From NCBI GenBank assembly GCA_018668195.1, contig JABITU010000347.1:1-24517 (forward strand): 24,517 nt of DNA. Direction: 5' to 3'. Source of the stretch: Tateyamaria sp. Its GTDB lineage: Bacteria; Pseudomonadota; Alphaproteobacteria; Rhodobacterales; Rhodobacteraceae. The notes under the pieces are model-generated. The model was not told the origin of the DNA and did not search any database. It worked only from the letters and a program-made list of their open reading frames with translations. The translations under genes and the position numbers were made by a program. Below, piece by piece: positions 17,078 through 24,517 of this stretch (position 1 is its first letter; every line of letters starts with the position of its first letter).

Positions 17078-17548
17078 TCAGAACAAGACCTCTCGCGGTG
17101 TGTACACAGTCAAAAGTTGTGCAAAGAGGCCGTACATGACGATCATAAAGACCGCCGTGATTGCGATGCGTTTCCCCCATGTCTTGAAAGACCCGTGCGG
17201 TGCCGGATCGTAGAGGCTCAGCAATATGAAAAAGGCGAGCGTGGTGGCCGAATAGAACCCCAGCCCCTTGGCCGCCCAAAAGATATAGACCAGTGCAACG
17301 ATCAAGCCGGGCAGCAAATTGATGAACTGTCGCGCCGAGATGCCCTGCCCCACCTTGGTCCAGCCCAGACAGGCCTTGGCAAAGGTCCAAAGTGCCAGCA
17401 CGACAAAGATGCTGGAAATCAGGCGTGGGAACAGGAACGCTTCTGAGGGTTGTTGGGTATAGCTAATATACGCAACCCAGACGCCAACAATCGCAACGAT
17501 TCCCGATCCGATGATGTGTTGCAGGCGGGGCAAGGACGGCGCGCTCAT
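17078..17548 (-). CDS. tctB: Tripartite tricarboxylate transporter small membrane subunit (TctB)
   Basis: A 156-residue protein with four hydrophobic helices (about residues 13-30, 38-60, 80-110 with a kink, and 125-147), the TctB pattern, including YIFWAAKGLGFYSATTLAFFILLSLY. ATG 17548 overlaps the tctA stop as ATGA, with GGAGAT 8 nt upstream inside tctA. It is the poorly conserved small membrane partner of TctA. Its short 43-nt distance to tctC and full co-direction place it in the same operon. Confidence 0.9.
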   Translation of the reverse strand: MSAPSLPRLQHIIGSGIVAIVGVWVAYISYTQQPSEAFLFPRLISSIFVVLALWTFAKACLGWTKVGQGISARQFINLLPGLIVALVYIFWAAKGLGFYSATTLAFFILLSLYDPAPHGSFKTWGKRIAITAVFMIVMYGLFAQLLTVYTPREVLF

Positions 17549-19056
17549 GCCAGTATCTCCTCTCTCGACGTATAACGACGTGCGCGCAATTCCATGTAGG
17601 CCGAGTACAAGACCGATGCGACGACGACCGTGATCAGGAACAGGTTCAAACCACCGGTCATAAAGTATGGGCCCACGCCGTCTGTTGCCTTTGCAATCAT
17701 GCTGCCCTGAATAAAGTTGGCTTCGGCAATGGGGCCAAGGATCAGACCCAGCACCAGCGGCGCTGCGGAAAACCCGAAACGTTCAAGGAAATACATCATC
17801 ACTCCAAGGCTCGCCATGACATAGACATCACCCATGGATGACTGCACCGAGTAACTGCCAAAAACCGCAAGACCCAGCACCACAGCCGCCATCACGCTTT
17901 GCGGCACCTGCGCCACGCGCGCAGCCAAGCCAGCCACATAAAGGCCAAACAGGCACATCAGGATCTGGCCTATGAGCATCGAGTTGATAAAGGTCCAGGC
18001 CACATCAGGGTGGTTGTCAAACAGGTCTGTGCCCGGGAAAATGCCATGGATCAGCAAACCGCCCAGCAGAACTGCGGCGGTTGGTGAACCAGGAATCGAC
18101 AACGTCAGAAGGGGCACGAGGCTGGGGCCGACCATTGCGTTGTTCGCGCTTTCGGCGGCGATCACACCTTCAGGATGGCCCGTGCCGAACTTGTCACGAT
18201 CGGGGCTGAACTTCTTGGACTGATCATAAGCGACAAGCCCCGCTATTTGCCCACCCACGCCGGGGATCAGACCGATGACAGAACCGGAAACCGTGCCAAT
18301 GCCCATGGCACGCTTGTTTCGAAACAGCTCCCGGATTGCGCCGCCGATGGGATGTTTTTGCACCTTTATCACTTCTGCACCGTCGTCGTGCCGCCCGCTG
18401 GCGAACATGGTGATGACCTGCGGTATCGCAAAAAGGCCAATCAGGGCTGCAATGATGTTGATGCCTCCGCCCAAACTGGGGTGAAAGATAAATCTCTGGG
18501 CCCCCATGATGTCATCAAATCCAATGGTGGCGAGCCATAGGCCAATGCAGCCTGACAGCAATCCCTTGATCACCGATCGGCCGTCCAGAGACCCGATGAC
18601 AGTCACCCCTAGGATCGCCAACCAGAACAAGTGGCTCGGCCCGAATGCCAAGGCCCATTGTGCCAGCACCGGTGTCAGAAAGATCAACAGCAAAACGCCA
18701 AAGACGCCACCGACAGCCGAGGCCAGAAAACTGATCTGCAGCGCCTTAGCTCCCTCACCCTTTTGCGCCATTGCATGGCCATCCAGCGTGGTCGCGATGT
18801 TTGCAGGCGCTCCGGGGATCTTGAGCAAGATTGCCGATACAGCCCCCCCCGCCACTGTCGAAGTATAGGCCGCACCCAACAGGATCAGGCCCTGCGCCGC
18901 CTCAAGCTGGAACGTAAACGGGATCAACAACGCAACAGCCATTGTTGGCGACAAGCCCGGCGTTGCGCCCAGAATGAGCCCGCCGATTGTACCAATCATT
19001 AGCAAACCGAAATTGATCGGCATGAACACATCGCCCATGTAGAACAAGAATTCCAT
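17545..19056 (-). CDS. tctA: Tripartite tricarboxylate transporter large permease (TctA)
   Basis: A 503-residue membrane protein with about 12 helices. Hallmarks are GLILGATPGLSPTMAVALLIPFTF near the N-terminus, LLKIPGAPANIATTLDGHAMAQKGEGAKAL, GSVIGLIPGVGGQIAGLVAYDQSKK and GVIAAESANNAMVGPSLVPLLTLSIPGSPTAAVLLGGLLIHG, all typical TctA repeats with Pro-Gly turns. Start at ATG 19056, with AAGGAG 6 nt upstream; the frame is open 33 nt further but without an RBS. It forms the transport path for the substrate bound by TctC. First gene of the operon, directly under the divergent promoter region shared with the LacI-type regulator gene. Confidence 0.95.
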   Translation of the reverse strand: MEFLFYMGDVFMPINFGLLMIGTIGGLILGATPGLSPTMAVALLIPFTFQLEAAQGLILLGAAYTSTVAGGAVSAILLKIPGAPANIATTLDGHAMAQKGEGAKALQISFLASAVGGVFGVLLLIFLTPVLAQWALAFGPSHLFWLAILGVTVIGSLDGRSVIKGLLSGCIGLWLATIGFDDIMGAQRFIFHPSLGGGINIIAALIGLFAIPQVITMFASGRHDDGAEVIKVQKHPIGGAIRELFRNKRAMGIGTVSGSVIGLIPGVGGQIAGLVAYDQSKKFSPDRDKFGTGHPEGVIAAESANNAMVGPSLVPLLTLSIPGSPTAAVLLGGLLIHGIFPGTDLFDNHPDVAWTFINSMLIGQILMCLFGLYVAGLAARVAQVPQSVMAAVVLGLAVFGSYSVQSSMGDVYVMASLGVMMYFLERFGFSAAPLVLGLILGPIAEANFIQGSMIAKATDGVGPYFMTGGLNLFLITVVVASVLYSAYMELRARRYTSREEILA

Positions 19057-19100
19057 CAACGCTCCTTGGTCGCAAATCAGCTTGACCAATTACGCTAAGC

Positions 19101-19130
19101 AATGAAAATAGTTTTGCAAATGTTTTCATT
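19101..19130. promoter_or_regulatory. LacI-type operator in the tctA/lacI divergent promoter
   Basis: An outer 8-bp inverted repeat AATGAAAA (19101-19108) / TTTTCATT (19123-19130) encloses two overlapping pseudo-palindromes: TGAAAATAGTTTTGCA (19103-19118) and TGCAAATGTTTTCA (19115-19128). The second is close to the general LacI-family form TGaAAacgtTTtCA. The block covers a plausible tctA promoter on the minus strand (TTGCAA, 16 nt, TAGCGT) and the -35 zone of the regulator gene, so one protein could repress both directions. Confidence 0.6.
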
Positions 19131-19153
19131 TCTTGTGCGGATCTATAAGTTAA

Positions 19154-20185
19154 ATGCCTGATAAAAATACTAAAAAAGCCGATATCTTTGCAGTAGCAAG
19201 GTCTGCAGCCGTGTCACCATCGACTGTGTCGCGATATTTTAATCACCCAGAACTGCTTAAATCGACCACCCGCAAAAGGATTGATAATGCCGTTCGTCGC
19301 ACTGGTTACATTCGTAACCGTGCGGCCCAAACGATTCACGGAATTCGATCCGGAACCGTTGGTGTTCTGGTACCTACACTCGACCACGCGATCTTTGCCG
19401 AGGTGGTCCAAGCACTGTCCGACACGGTCGCGGCACAAGGCTTTACCATTCTGCTGTCATCACACGGCTACGACCTGCAGCGTGAATATGTCATCCTGCG
19501 CAAGTTCCTAGAACACCGTGTCGACGGAGTCGTACTGACCGGGCTGGAACATGACGAAGCGGTGTTTCAGCTGCTGGACAGCCAAGGCATCCCCTGCACG
19601 CTGATGTGGAATTACTCGAACAAATCTCGATTTCCATCGATTGGGGCTGATAACCAGATGGCCGCCAAGCTGATCACCGATCATGTGCTATCGCTGGGGC
19701 ACAGGCGCGTGGCATGCATGTTGCCCCCAACCGATGGCAACGATCGCGCGCTGGCGCGCCGCGACATGATCCTTGCCACACTCCGTGCCGCAGGGATCAC
19801 AGTGCCAGCCCACTGGTCGCTGCAAACCGTTTACAGCATTTCTGAATCTAAAAAAGATGCCATAGCGCTGTTTTCGCAACCAGACCTGCCTACGGCGCTG
19901 ATCTGCGGCAACGACATTCTTGCTACCGGAGCGCTCTATGCCGCCAAGGCCGCAGGGTTGAACGTGCCCCAAGATATTTCCATCGTCGGGATAGGCGATT
20001 TCAAAGGCTCATCTGACATCGAACCAACTCTAACGACAGTGCGCATGCCTGCGCGCCGCATCGGACAAGAAACCGGCATGGCCCTCGTCCGCGCAATCGT
20101 AGAGCCCGCCGAGCATTCCAATGATAGTCTTCACTGTGCACCGGAATTGATCATTCGCCAATCAAGCATGCGCCCGCGACTGTAA
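19154..20185 (+). CDS. LacI family transcriptional regulator
   Basis: A 343-residue regulator. The N-terminal helix-turn-helix DIFAVARSAAVSPSTVSRYFNHPELLKSTTRKRIDNAVRRTGYIRNRAA (about 10-58) includes the usual Ser-Thr-Val-Ser-Arg recognition helix. A hinge and a periplasmic-binding-protein-like sensor domain follow (GTVGVLVPTLDHAIFAEVVQALSD..., VDGVVLTG, VACMLPP, TALICGNDILATGALYAAKAAGLNVPQDISIVGIGD). It lies divergent from tctA and is the obvious local repressor of the tct-dehydrogenase-ligase operon, released by the imported acid or its metabolite. The ATG at 19154 lacks a Shine-Dalgarno; TATAAG ends only 4 nt before it, so the message may be leaderless or a later start may be used. It converges with the cobW-type gene, 35 nt apart. 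Confidence 0.93.
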   Translation: MPDKNTKKADIFAVARSAAVSPSTVSRYFNHPELLKSTTRKRIDNAVRRTGYIRNRAAQTIHGIRSGTVGVLVPTLDHAIFAEVVQALSDTVAAQGFTILLSSHGYDLQREYVILRKFLEHRVDGVVLTGLEHDEAVFQLLDSQGIPCTLMWNYSNKSRFPSIGADNQMAAKLITDHVLSLGHRRVACMLPPTDGNDRALARRDMILATLRAAGITVPAHWSLQTVYSISESKKDAIALFSQPDLPTALICGNDILATGALYAAKAAGLNVPQDISIVGIGDFKGSSDIEPTLTTVRMPARRIGQETGMALVRAIVEPAEHSNDSLHCAPELIIRQSSMRPRL

Positions 20186-20220
20186 TCGACCATGATTGCA
20201 ATGCAGCACCTCAGCAGGGA

Positions 20221-21117
20221 TCAGGCGACGCTGTCGCCTAGTGCTTTCTTGATCCCAGCGAGGTCAAGCTTTGCACCTGCGGCGATCAACACGACCCCCG
20301 GCACGGCATCCTCGGGCGCGTCAGATACCGCCCAGCGCCGCCCCACGACTTGAATTGCCCGAAGCCCGTCTACTGTTGGGACAAACCCTTTTGCGCGCAC
20401 AAGGTTAAAGCATGGATCAGCAAATGTTTGGGCACAGGCGTCTGCATCTACTATTCCAGAGAAATCCAACACCTCGCTTGCAAACGCTGCGATACTGTCG
20501 TGGGTGGCACCGCTAAAGCGCGCCGGATCCGGATCAAACCCTTGTAAAATAACCGAAGTCGGAACTTCTCCATGGACTGTGCGCACAATTCCAGCCTGTG
20601 GTGCGTTAGTTTCCATCCAAGTTTCTAGATCCTGAAGCTGAGAAGCCGACACAAGATCAGCTTTGTTTAACAGAACAAGATCCGCGTCAGATAACTGACG
20701 CTCGATCGTATCGCCGATATAGTCGTTAGCGGCCTGCCTCCGAACGGTTTCAGCATCCGTCATAACCACGACACCATCAAGCTCGAACCCATCCATCAAC
20801 GACACCGACGCGGCAATCCCGCCAGGCAATGCCACCCCGCTGGCCTCGATCACGATATGATCCGGGCGCGGCTCCATTCGCAACATGCTCATCATCGCCT
20901 CGATCAAATCATTTCCGTAACTGCAACAGACGCAACCACCTGTGATCGAGATTAGAGTGTCGTCCTGTGCTTCGATCAGGTCCTCGTCAATCGGCAGTTG
21001 ACCAAACTCGTTTACCAGAACCGCCAATTTGCGACCGTCGGCGTTACGCAGTAGATGATTGACCAACGTCGTCTTGCCAGAACCCAGATAGCCTCCAATC
21101 GCTGTAACAGGCAGCAT
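20221..21117 (-). CDS. COG0523/CobW family GTP-binding metallochaperone
   Basis: A 298-residue G3E P-loop GTPase. Walker A is GGYLGSGKTT at 8-17. The metal-binding motif GGCVCC at 60-65 has Cys62, Cys64 and Cys65. NKAD at 151-154 is the guanine-specificity motif. A shortened CobW C-terminal domain follows from about residue 220 (FNLVRAKGFVPTVDGLRAIQVVGRRW); many relatives are longer and carry His-rich stretches, absent here. Such GTPases deliver zinc, cobalt or other metals to client enzymes. ATG 21117 lies 3 nt after the amidohydrolase stop, with GGGAG 8 nt upstream inside that gene, so the two proteins are made together and the metal-dependent amidohydrolase is a likely client. It is not part of a cobalamin cluster here. 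Confidence 0.92.
   Translation of the reverse strand: MLPVTAIGGYLGSGKTTLVNHLLRNADGRKLAVLVNEFGQLPIDEDLIEAQDDTLISITGGCVCCSYGNDLIEAMMSMLRMEPRPDHIVIEASGVALPGGIAASVSLMDGFELDGVVVMTDAETVRRQAANDYIGDTIERQLSDADLVLLNKADLVSASQLQDLETWMETNAPQAGIVRTVHGEVPTSVILQGFDPDPARFSGATHDSIAAFASEVLDFSGIVDADACAQTFADPCFNLVRAKGFVPTVDGLRAIQVVGRRWAVSDAPEDAVPGVVLIAAGAKLDLAGIKKALGDSVA
20223..20239. terminator. Candidate hairpin between converging lacI and cobW-type genes
   Basis: AGGCGAC (20223-20229), GCT, GTCGCCT (20233-20239): a perfect 7-bp stem with a 3-base loop, overlapping the last codons of the cobW-type gene and 38 nt after the lacI stop. It lacks a T-run on either strand, so termination is only a possibility. Confidence 0.3.
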
Positions 21118-21120
21118 CCG

Positions 21121-22758
21121 TTAAGCTCCCTGTGCTTCGAACACACGACCCGCTTGCACGGTCCCCCAAACGCGCACGTCTTTCAGGTCTGCACCGTCAA
21201 TTTCGGTCGGATCATCTTCCAACACCGCAAAATCCGCGTGTTTTCCAGCCTCGATCGAGCCGATTTCACCGTCCAGTTTCAGCGTATAGGCAGCACCAAG
21301 CGTGATGGCATAAAGCGCATCCTCGACCGAAATGCATTCAAAATCCCCCTGCACTCGGCCCGAAGCAGTGATGCGGTTCACCGCGCACCAGGCGGTAAAT
21401 AGCGGGCCAAGCGGCGTGATCGGTGCGTCTGAGTGAATGCCCATCGGAATGTCATTTGCCAGAGCCGTGCGGCAAGCGTTCATGCGCTCGGCCCGTTCCG
21501 GACCCACAGTTAGACGGTAATGCTCGTCACCCCAGAAAAAATGGTGATTGGCAAAAAGATTCACGCACATGCCCAGCTTGGCCATTTGCCGGAACTGCGC
21601 AGCATCGGCCAGTTGGCAGTGCTGTAGGGTAAAGCGATGATCATGGGTGGGGCGTTGATCAAGCGCCGCCTCCAGCGTTTCGATGGCAAGTTGCGTAGCC
21701 TGATCTCCATTCGTGTGCGTATGTACCAGTAAATTATTTTCCAGCGCCAAATCATAGATCTCGCGCATCTGCTCAGGCGAAATATACCACAACCCGTTGG
21801 GCGCGCCATTGAAGTAACCCGGCGCACGCAGCCGCGCGGAAAACCCCTGTATTGAACCGTCTGCAACAACCTTGATCGCGCCCAGCCGCATTCGATCAGT
21901 GGACCTTGCGCGTAGCGAAATGGCGTGATCGATCAGATCCTTTGGTGGCAAGCCATGAAAGAAGCGCAGCGCCATTACGCGCGCAGGATAGCGCGGCTCA
22001 CCAGTCACACGTAACATCATGTCTGCAACATCATCAGACATGCGTGCTGCAAGATCCGTGACCGTAGTCACCCCTGCCCGAACGCAAAGCTTGCCAAAGT
22101 CGCGCAGGCCACGTTCGTCACAGGCCAGCATGTCACGGTCAAAGCCTACGTGCATACCAACCGGTGTCATGATTTCCGGACCCTTCAATTCGCCTGTGGG
22201 CAATCCATCTTTCCCCAGCGGAACACCGGGGTGATTGACGCCCGGCTTGAGCAAGCCTGCCAGCTCCAGCGCCTTGGTATTGACGTTCAAGATATGACCC
22301 GACGCATGCATGATCCCGATCGGTCGCGTCGTTGACACCTGATCCAGATCGGCGCGCGTCACTCGTCGGTTATCAAAATAGATCGGGTCAATCTGCCAGC
22401 CCGGCAGCGGTGCGTTCGGATCTTCAAGCGCCTGCTCTGCGTCTGTCAGCCGGTCTAGAACAGCATCGATATTCTTCAGGCCCGTCCATGTTTTGCCATT
22501 TGGGTCCACCCGGTCAAAGTAGCCACAATAGGTATACCGCCAAAGCGTGCCTTCCATCGTATGCGAATGGCCCTCGACCAGTCCCGGCATTAGAATCTTG
22601 TCGGCAAAATCTTTGTTCAGCTCGTGTTGTCCCCATAGGGAAAGTTCTTTCAGCGTGCCTGTGCCGATAATCATTCCGTCGCGTACCGCAACATGAGTCG
22701 CCTCAGGTCGTGCGGGGTTCATTGTGATGATCTTCTTAGCCTGAAAGATGGTAATCAC
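21121..22758 (-). CDS. Metal-dependent amidohydrolase (YtcJ-like, amidohydrolase family 3)
   Basis: A 545-residue cytoplasmic hydrolase. LMPGLVEGHSHTMEG holds the metal ligands His64 and His66, LLVHTHTNGDQA has His346 and His348, LQHCQL has His380, and GIHSDAPITPLGPL supplies Asp444. Lys296 in IKVVADGS is a possible bridging lysine. The C-terminal GEIGSIEAGKHADFAVLEDDP closes the small beta domain. YtcJ-type enzymes cleave amides, N-acyl or ring C-N bonds; the substrate is unknown. Start at GTG 22758 with GAGG 7 nt upstream; an in-frame GTG at 22821 would add a non-family extension. A six-codon ATG frame with its own RBS overlaps this start (see findings). Followed 3 nt later by the CobW-type GTPase gene; divergent from a peptide-type binding protein gene. 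Confidence 0.9.
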   Translation of the reverse strand: MITIFQAKKIITMNPARPEATHVAVRDGMIIGTGTLKELSLWGQHELNKDFADKILMPGLVEGHSHTMEGTLWRYTYCGYFDRVDPNGKTWTGLKNIDAVLDRLTDAEQALEDPNAPLPGWQIDPIYFDNRRVTRADLDQVSTTRPIGIMHASGHILNVNTKALELAGLLKPGVNHPGVPLGKDGLPTGELKGPEIMTPVGMHVGFDRDMLACDERGLRDFGKLCVRAGVTTVTDLAARMSDDVADMMLRVTGEPRYPARVMALRFFHGLPPKDLIDHAISLRARSTDRMRLGAIKVVADGSIQGFSARLRAPGYFNGAPNGLWYISPEQMREIYDLALENNLLVHTHTNGDQATQLAIETLEAALDQRPTHDHRFTLQHCQLADAAQFRQMAKLGMCVNLFANHHFFWGDEHYRLTVGPERAERMNACRTALANDIPMGIHSDAPITPLGPLFTAWCAVNRITASGRVQGDFECISVEDALYAITLGAAYTLKLDGEIGSIEAGKHADFAVLEDDPTEIDGADLKDVRVWGTVQAGRVFEAQGA

Positions 22759-22775
22759 GGGGGTGCCTCGTTCAT
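22755..22775 (-). other. Six-codon leader frame overlapping the amidohydrolase start
   Basis: ATG at 22775, preceded at 7 nt by AAGGGA, reads Met-Asn-Glu-Ala-Pro-Pro and stops at a TGA that overlaps the amidohydrolase GTG as GTGA. It could couple translation, or it marks a one-base change in the C5 tract, since one more C would fuse the ATG in frame with the enzyme. Confidence 0.35.
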
Positions 22776-23005
22776 GATCTTGTCCCTTATTCAGAAAGCT
22801 TAAAGCATTTTGACGCACCACAGAAACATAATTATTTATACAATATCCATATCACGCCGTTGCGCATACAAATTACAAGTTGGCGACATGCTCAGACGAT
22901 TTTCTTGCATTAAAACTGCATTTGAGTCCCAATGAGGCATCACGTTGGCGGCCCAAGGCTCTGTCAGCATTTTTATTAATGACCAGAAAGAAGGAGACTG
23001 AACTC
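22776..23005. promoter_or_regulatory. Divergent promoter region, amidohydrolase / binding protein
   Basis: About 230 nt without a gene. It is AT-rich around 22820-22875, where the minus strand carries TATAAA-like sequence that could be the amidohydrolase -10. The plus strand has TTGCAT at about 22917 as a possible -35 for the binding-protein gene, and a short CATT/AATG repeat near 22970. No clear operator. Confidence 0.3.
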
Positions 23006-24517
23006 ATGAAGCTTGCGTTTAAATCACTCTTTGCGGCCACCGCTGTGGCCGCGCTAATGGCGACCTCTGCCACAGCCGACGAGCCAAAAACCGGTGGTAC
23101 ATTGACGATGGCCATTCAACAAACACCGCGGCACCTAAACCCGGCTGTGCAATCTGGAACAGCCACTGGCGTGCCCGGCACACAGTTATTTGCATCGCTT
23201 CTACGCTATGACGAAGGCTGGGAGCCACAGCCGTATTTGGCGGAATCATGGGACGTGTCCGCCGACGGCTTAAGCGTGACCGTCAACTTGGTCAAAGACG
23301 CAGTTTTTCATGATGGCGTGCCGATCACATCCGACGACGTGGCGTTTTCAATCGACACTGTGAAAGCCAACCACCCGTTCAAATCAATGTTCGCCCCCGT
23401 GACCGAGGTTGCCACGCCAGATGCACACACTGCGGTGATCAAACTGTCAAAACCGCACCCAGCGTTGCTGCTGGCAATGTCATCACAATTGCTGGCAATC
23501 ATCCCCAAACACGTATACGGCGATGGCCAAGACCCCAAGACCCACCCCGCCAATTCGGAAAACGTCGTTGGATCAGGTCCATTCAAATTGGTGGAGTTCA
23601 AAAAGGGTGAACACGTCATCCTTGAGCGGAACGAAAACTACTTCATGGACGGCCTGCCCTATCTTGACAGGATCGTAATGCGGATCATGCCGGATGACAG
23701 CACGCGCGCCATAGCTCTGGAAAGCGGTGAACTGCAGATGTCGGGCTTTGAATCCAGTCCGCGGAACATTGTGCGCCTGAAAAAGAACGCAGACCTAAAA
23801 GTCTCTAATGCTGGATATGCCGCCATCGGCCCCGTCAACTGGCTGGCATTCAACACCAAAGCAGAGAAGCTTTCTGACCCGATGGTACGCAAAGCGATTG
23901 CCTATGCGGTAGATCGGGAATTCATCAACAAAGCACTGAATATGGGCACCGCCCCGACGGCTCTGACGGGTATCCACCCAGGCAGCCCGTTCTATGATGA
24001 AACCGTCGAAGCCTATGATGTCGACCTAGCTAAGGCAAACCAGATTCTGGACGCGGCTGGCTACGGCAAAGGGTCAGACGGTATGCGCTTTGGCCTCTCG
24101 ATTGATTATGGTTGGCCTGCGATGAAGCCTTACGCCGAATACATGAAGCCCCAACTGAAAAAGATTGGGATCAACGTGACCGTTCGGTCCTCTGCAGATT
24201 TTCCGACATGGGCGAAGCGTATCTCGACCTGGGATTTCGATATGACGATGGACAACGTATTCAACTGGGGTGACCCAGTTATCGGCGTGCATCGGACCTA
24301 TAGCTCGGACAACATCAAAGAGGGTGTAATCTGGTCAAACACTCAGCAGTATTCTAACGATCGTGTGGATGCGATCATGGAAGAAGCCGGAGCTACCAAC
24401 GATCCGGCCAAACGCACAGCGCTTTATGCCGAGTTGCAACAAATCCTTGCGGATGAACTGCCACTTTATCCGATCTTTGCGTCGCCCTATCACACAGTGT
24501 CGTCGATAAGTGCGGTG
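23006..24517 (+). CDS. ABC transporter periplasmic substrate-binding protein, family 5 (Dpp/Opp type), 3' end cut by window edge
   Basis: The ATG at 23006 has AAGGAG about 9 nt upstream, and the frame stays open for 504 codons to the window end; full-length members are slightly longer, so few residues are missing. Signal peptide MKLAFKSLFAATAVAALMATSATA. Then GGTLTMAIQQTPRHLNPAVQSG, the SBP family 5 opening; LAESWDVSADGLSVTVNLVKDAVFHDGVPITSDDVAFSIDTV, the family signature; and NVVGSGPFKLVEFKKGEHVILERNENYF. It captures a peptide, glycoside or similar organic solute for an ABC importer whose permease and ATPase genes probably lie beyond the right edge. Divergent from the amidohydrolase-CobW pair, which suggests that the imported compound is an amide- or N-acyl-type substrate of that hydrolase. 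Confidence 0.94.
   Translation, partial: MKLAFKSLFAATAVAALMATSATADEPKTGGTLTMAIQQTPRHLNPAVQSGTATGVPGTQLFASLLRYDEGWEPQPYLAESWDVSADGLSVTVNLVKDAVFHDGVPITSDDVAFSIDTVKANHPFKSMFAPVTEVATPDAHTAVIKLSKPHPALLLAMSSQLLAIIPKHVYGDGQDPKTHPANSENVVGSGPFKLVEFKKGEHVILERNENYFMDGLPYLDRIVMRIMPDDSTRAIALESGELQMSGFESSPRNIVRLKKNADLKVSNAGYAAIGPVNWLAFNTKAEKLSDPMVRKAIAYAVDREFINKALNMGTAPTALTGIHPGSPFYDETVEAYDVDLAKANQILDAAGYGKGSDGMRFGLSIDYGWPAMKPYAEYMKPQLKKIGINVTVRSSADFPTWAKRISTWDFDMTMDNVFNWGDPVIGVHRTYSSDNIKEGVIWSNTQQYSNDRVDAIMEEAGATNDPAKRTALYAELQQILADELPLYPIFASPYHTVSSISAV

Noticed and set aside
22880..22900. Sigma-54 promoter suggested by TTGGCGACATGC upstream of the binding-protein gene
   Set aside because: The -12 element TTGCA is not at the required spacing and the -24 TGGCAC is mismatched.

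Overview
The window looks like a marine Roseobacter-group alphaproteobacterium (Rhodobacteraceae). This is inferred from the mix of solute-binding-protein-dependent transporters (a TRAP system, a tripartite tricarboxylate system, an iron(III)-binding protein and a peptide-type ABC binding protein), the protein sequence style, the compact operons with ATGA/GTGA overlaps, and paired palindromes resembling the iron box proposed for Rhodobacterales. No RNA gene, insertion sequence, phage gene or CRISPR array was found.

Layout. (1) 1-2749, minus: a reactive-sulfur module. A Crp/Fnr-type regulator with two cysteines in its sensor domain is followed by a DUF2892 membrane protein, a YeeE/YedE half-transporter, a DUF6691 half-transporter and a persulfide dioxygenase-like metallo-beta-lactamase protein cut by the left edge. 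A strong inverted-repeat operator lies between regulator and operon. (2) 2854-5992, minus: TRAP operon dctP-dctQ-dctM, with a hairpin after dctP. (3) 6390-9090, plus: a carboxymuconolactone decarboxylase-family protein, then acetyl-CoA synthetase. (4) 9623-10636, minus: a lone FbpA-type iron(III)-binding protein with two iron-box-like palindromes upstream and its own terminator. (5) 10715-19056, minus: tctA-tctB-tctC, an acylating aldehyde dehydrogenase (SauS-like), an AMP-forming CoA ligase (SauT-like), then after 121 nt an alpha-methylacyl-CoA racemase and a FAD monooxygenase. (6) 19154-20185, plus: a divergent LacI-family regulator, with LacI-type pseudo-palindromes in the shared promoter. 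(7) 20221-22758, minus: a YtcJ-like amidohydrolase followed 3 nt later by a COG0523/CobW GTPase. (8) 23006-end, plus: a divergent family-5 (Dpp/Opp-type) binding protein cut by the right edge.

How it fits together. The central operon reads as a regulated catabolic unit. The TTT system imports an organic acid, the ligase makes its CoA thioester, and the acylating dehydrogenase interconverts that thioester with an aldehyde. This is the logic of sulfoacetate degradation, although the transporter is of a different type and no Xsc is present. The racemase and flavin monooxygenase at the 3' end do not belong to the known sulfoacetate route and are the least explained part. The left module is a detoxification and transport unit for sulfane sulfur or thiosulfate. 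The right module probably handles uptake and hydrolysis of an amide- or peptide-like compound, with a metal-insertion GTPase coupled to the hydrolase.
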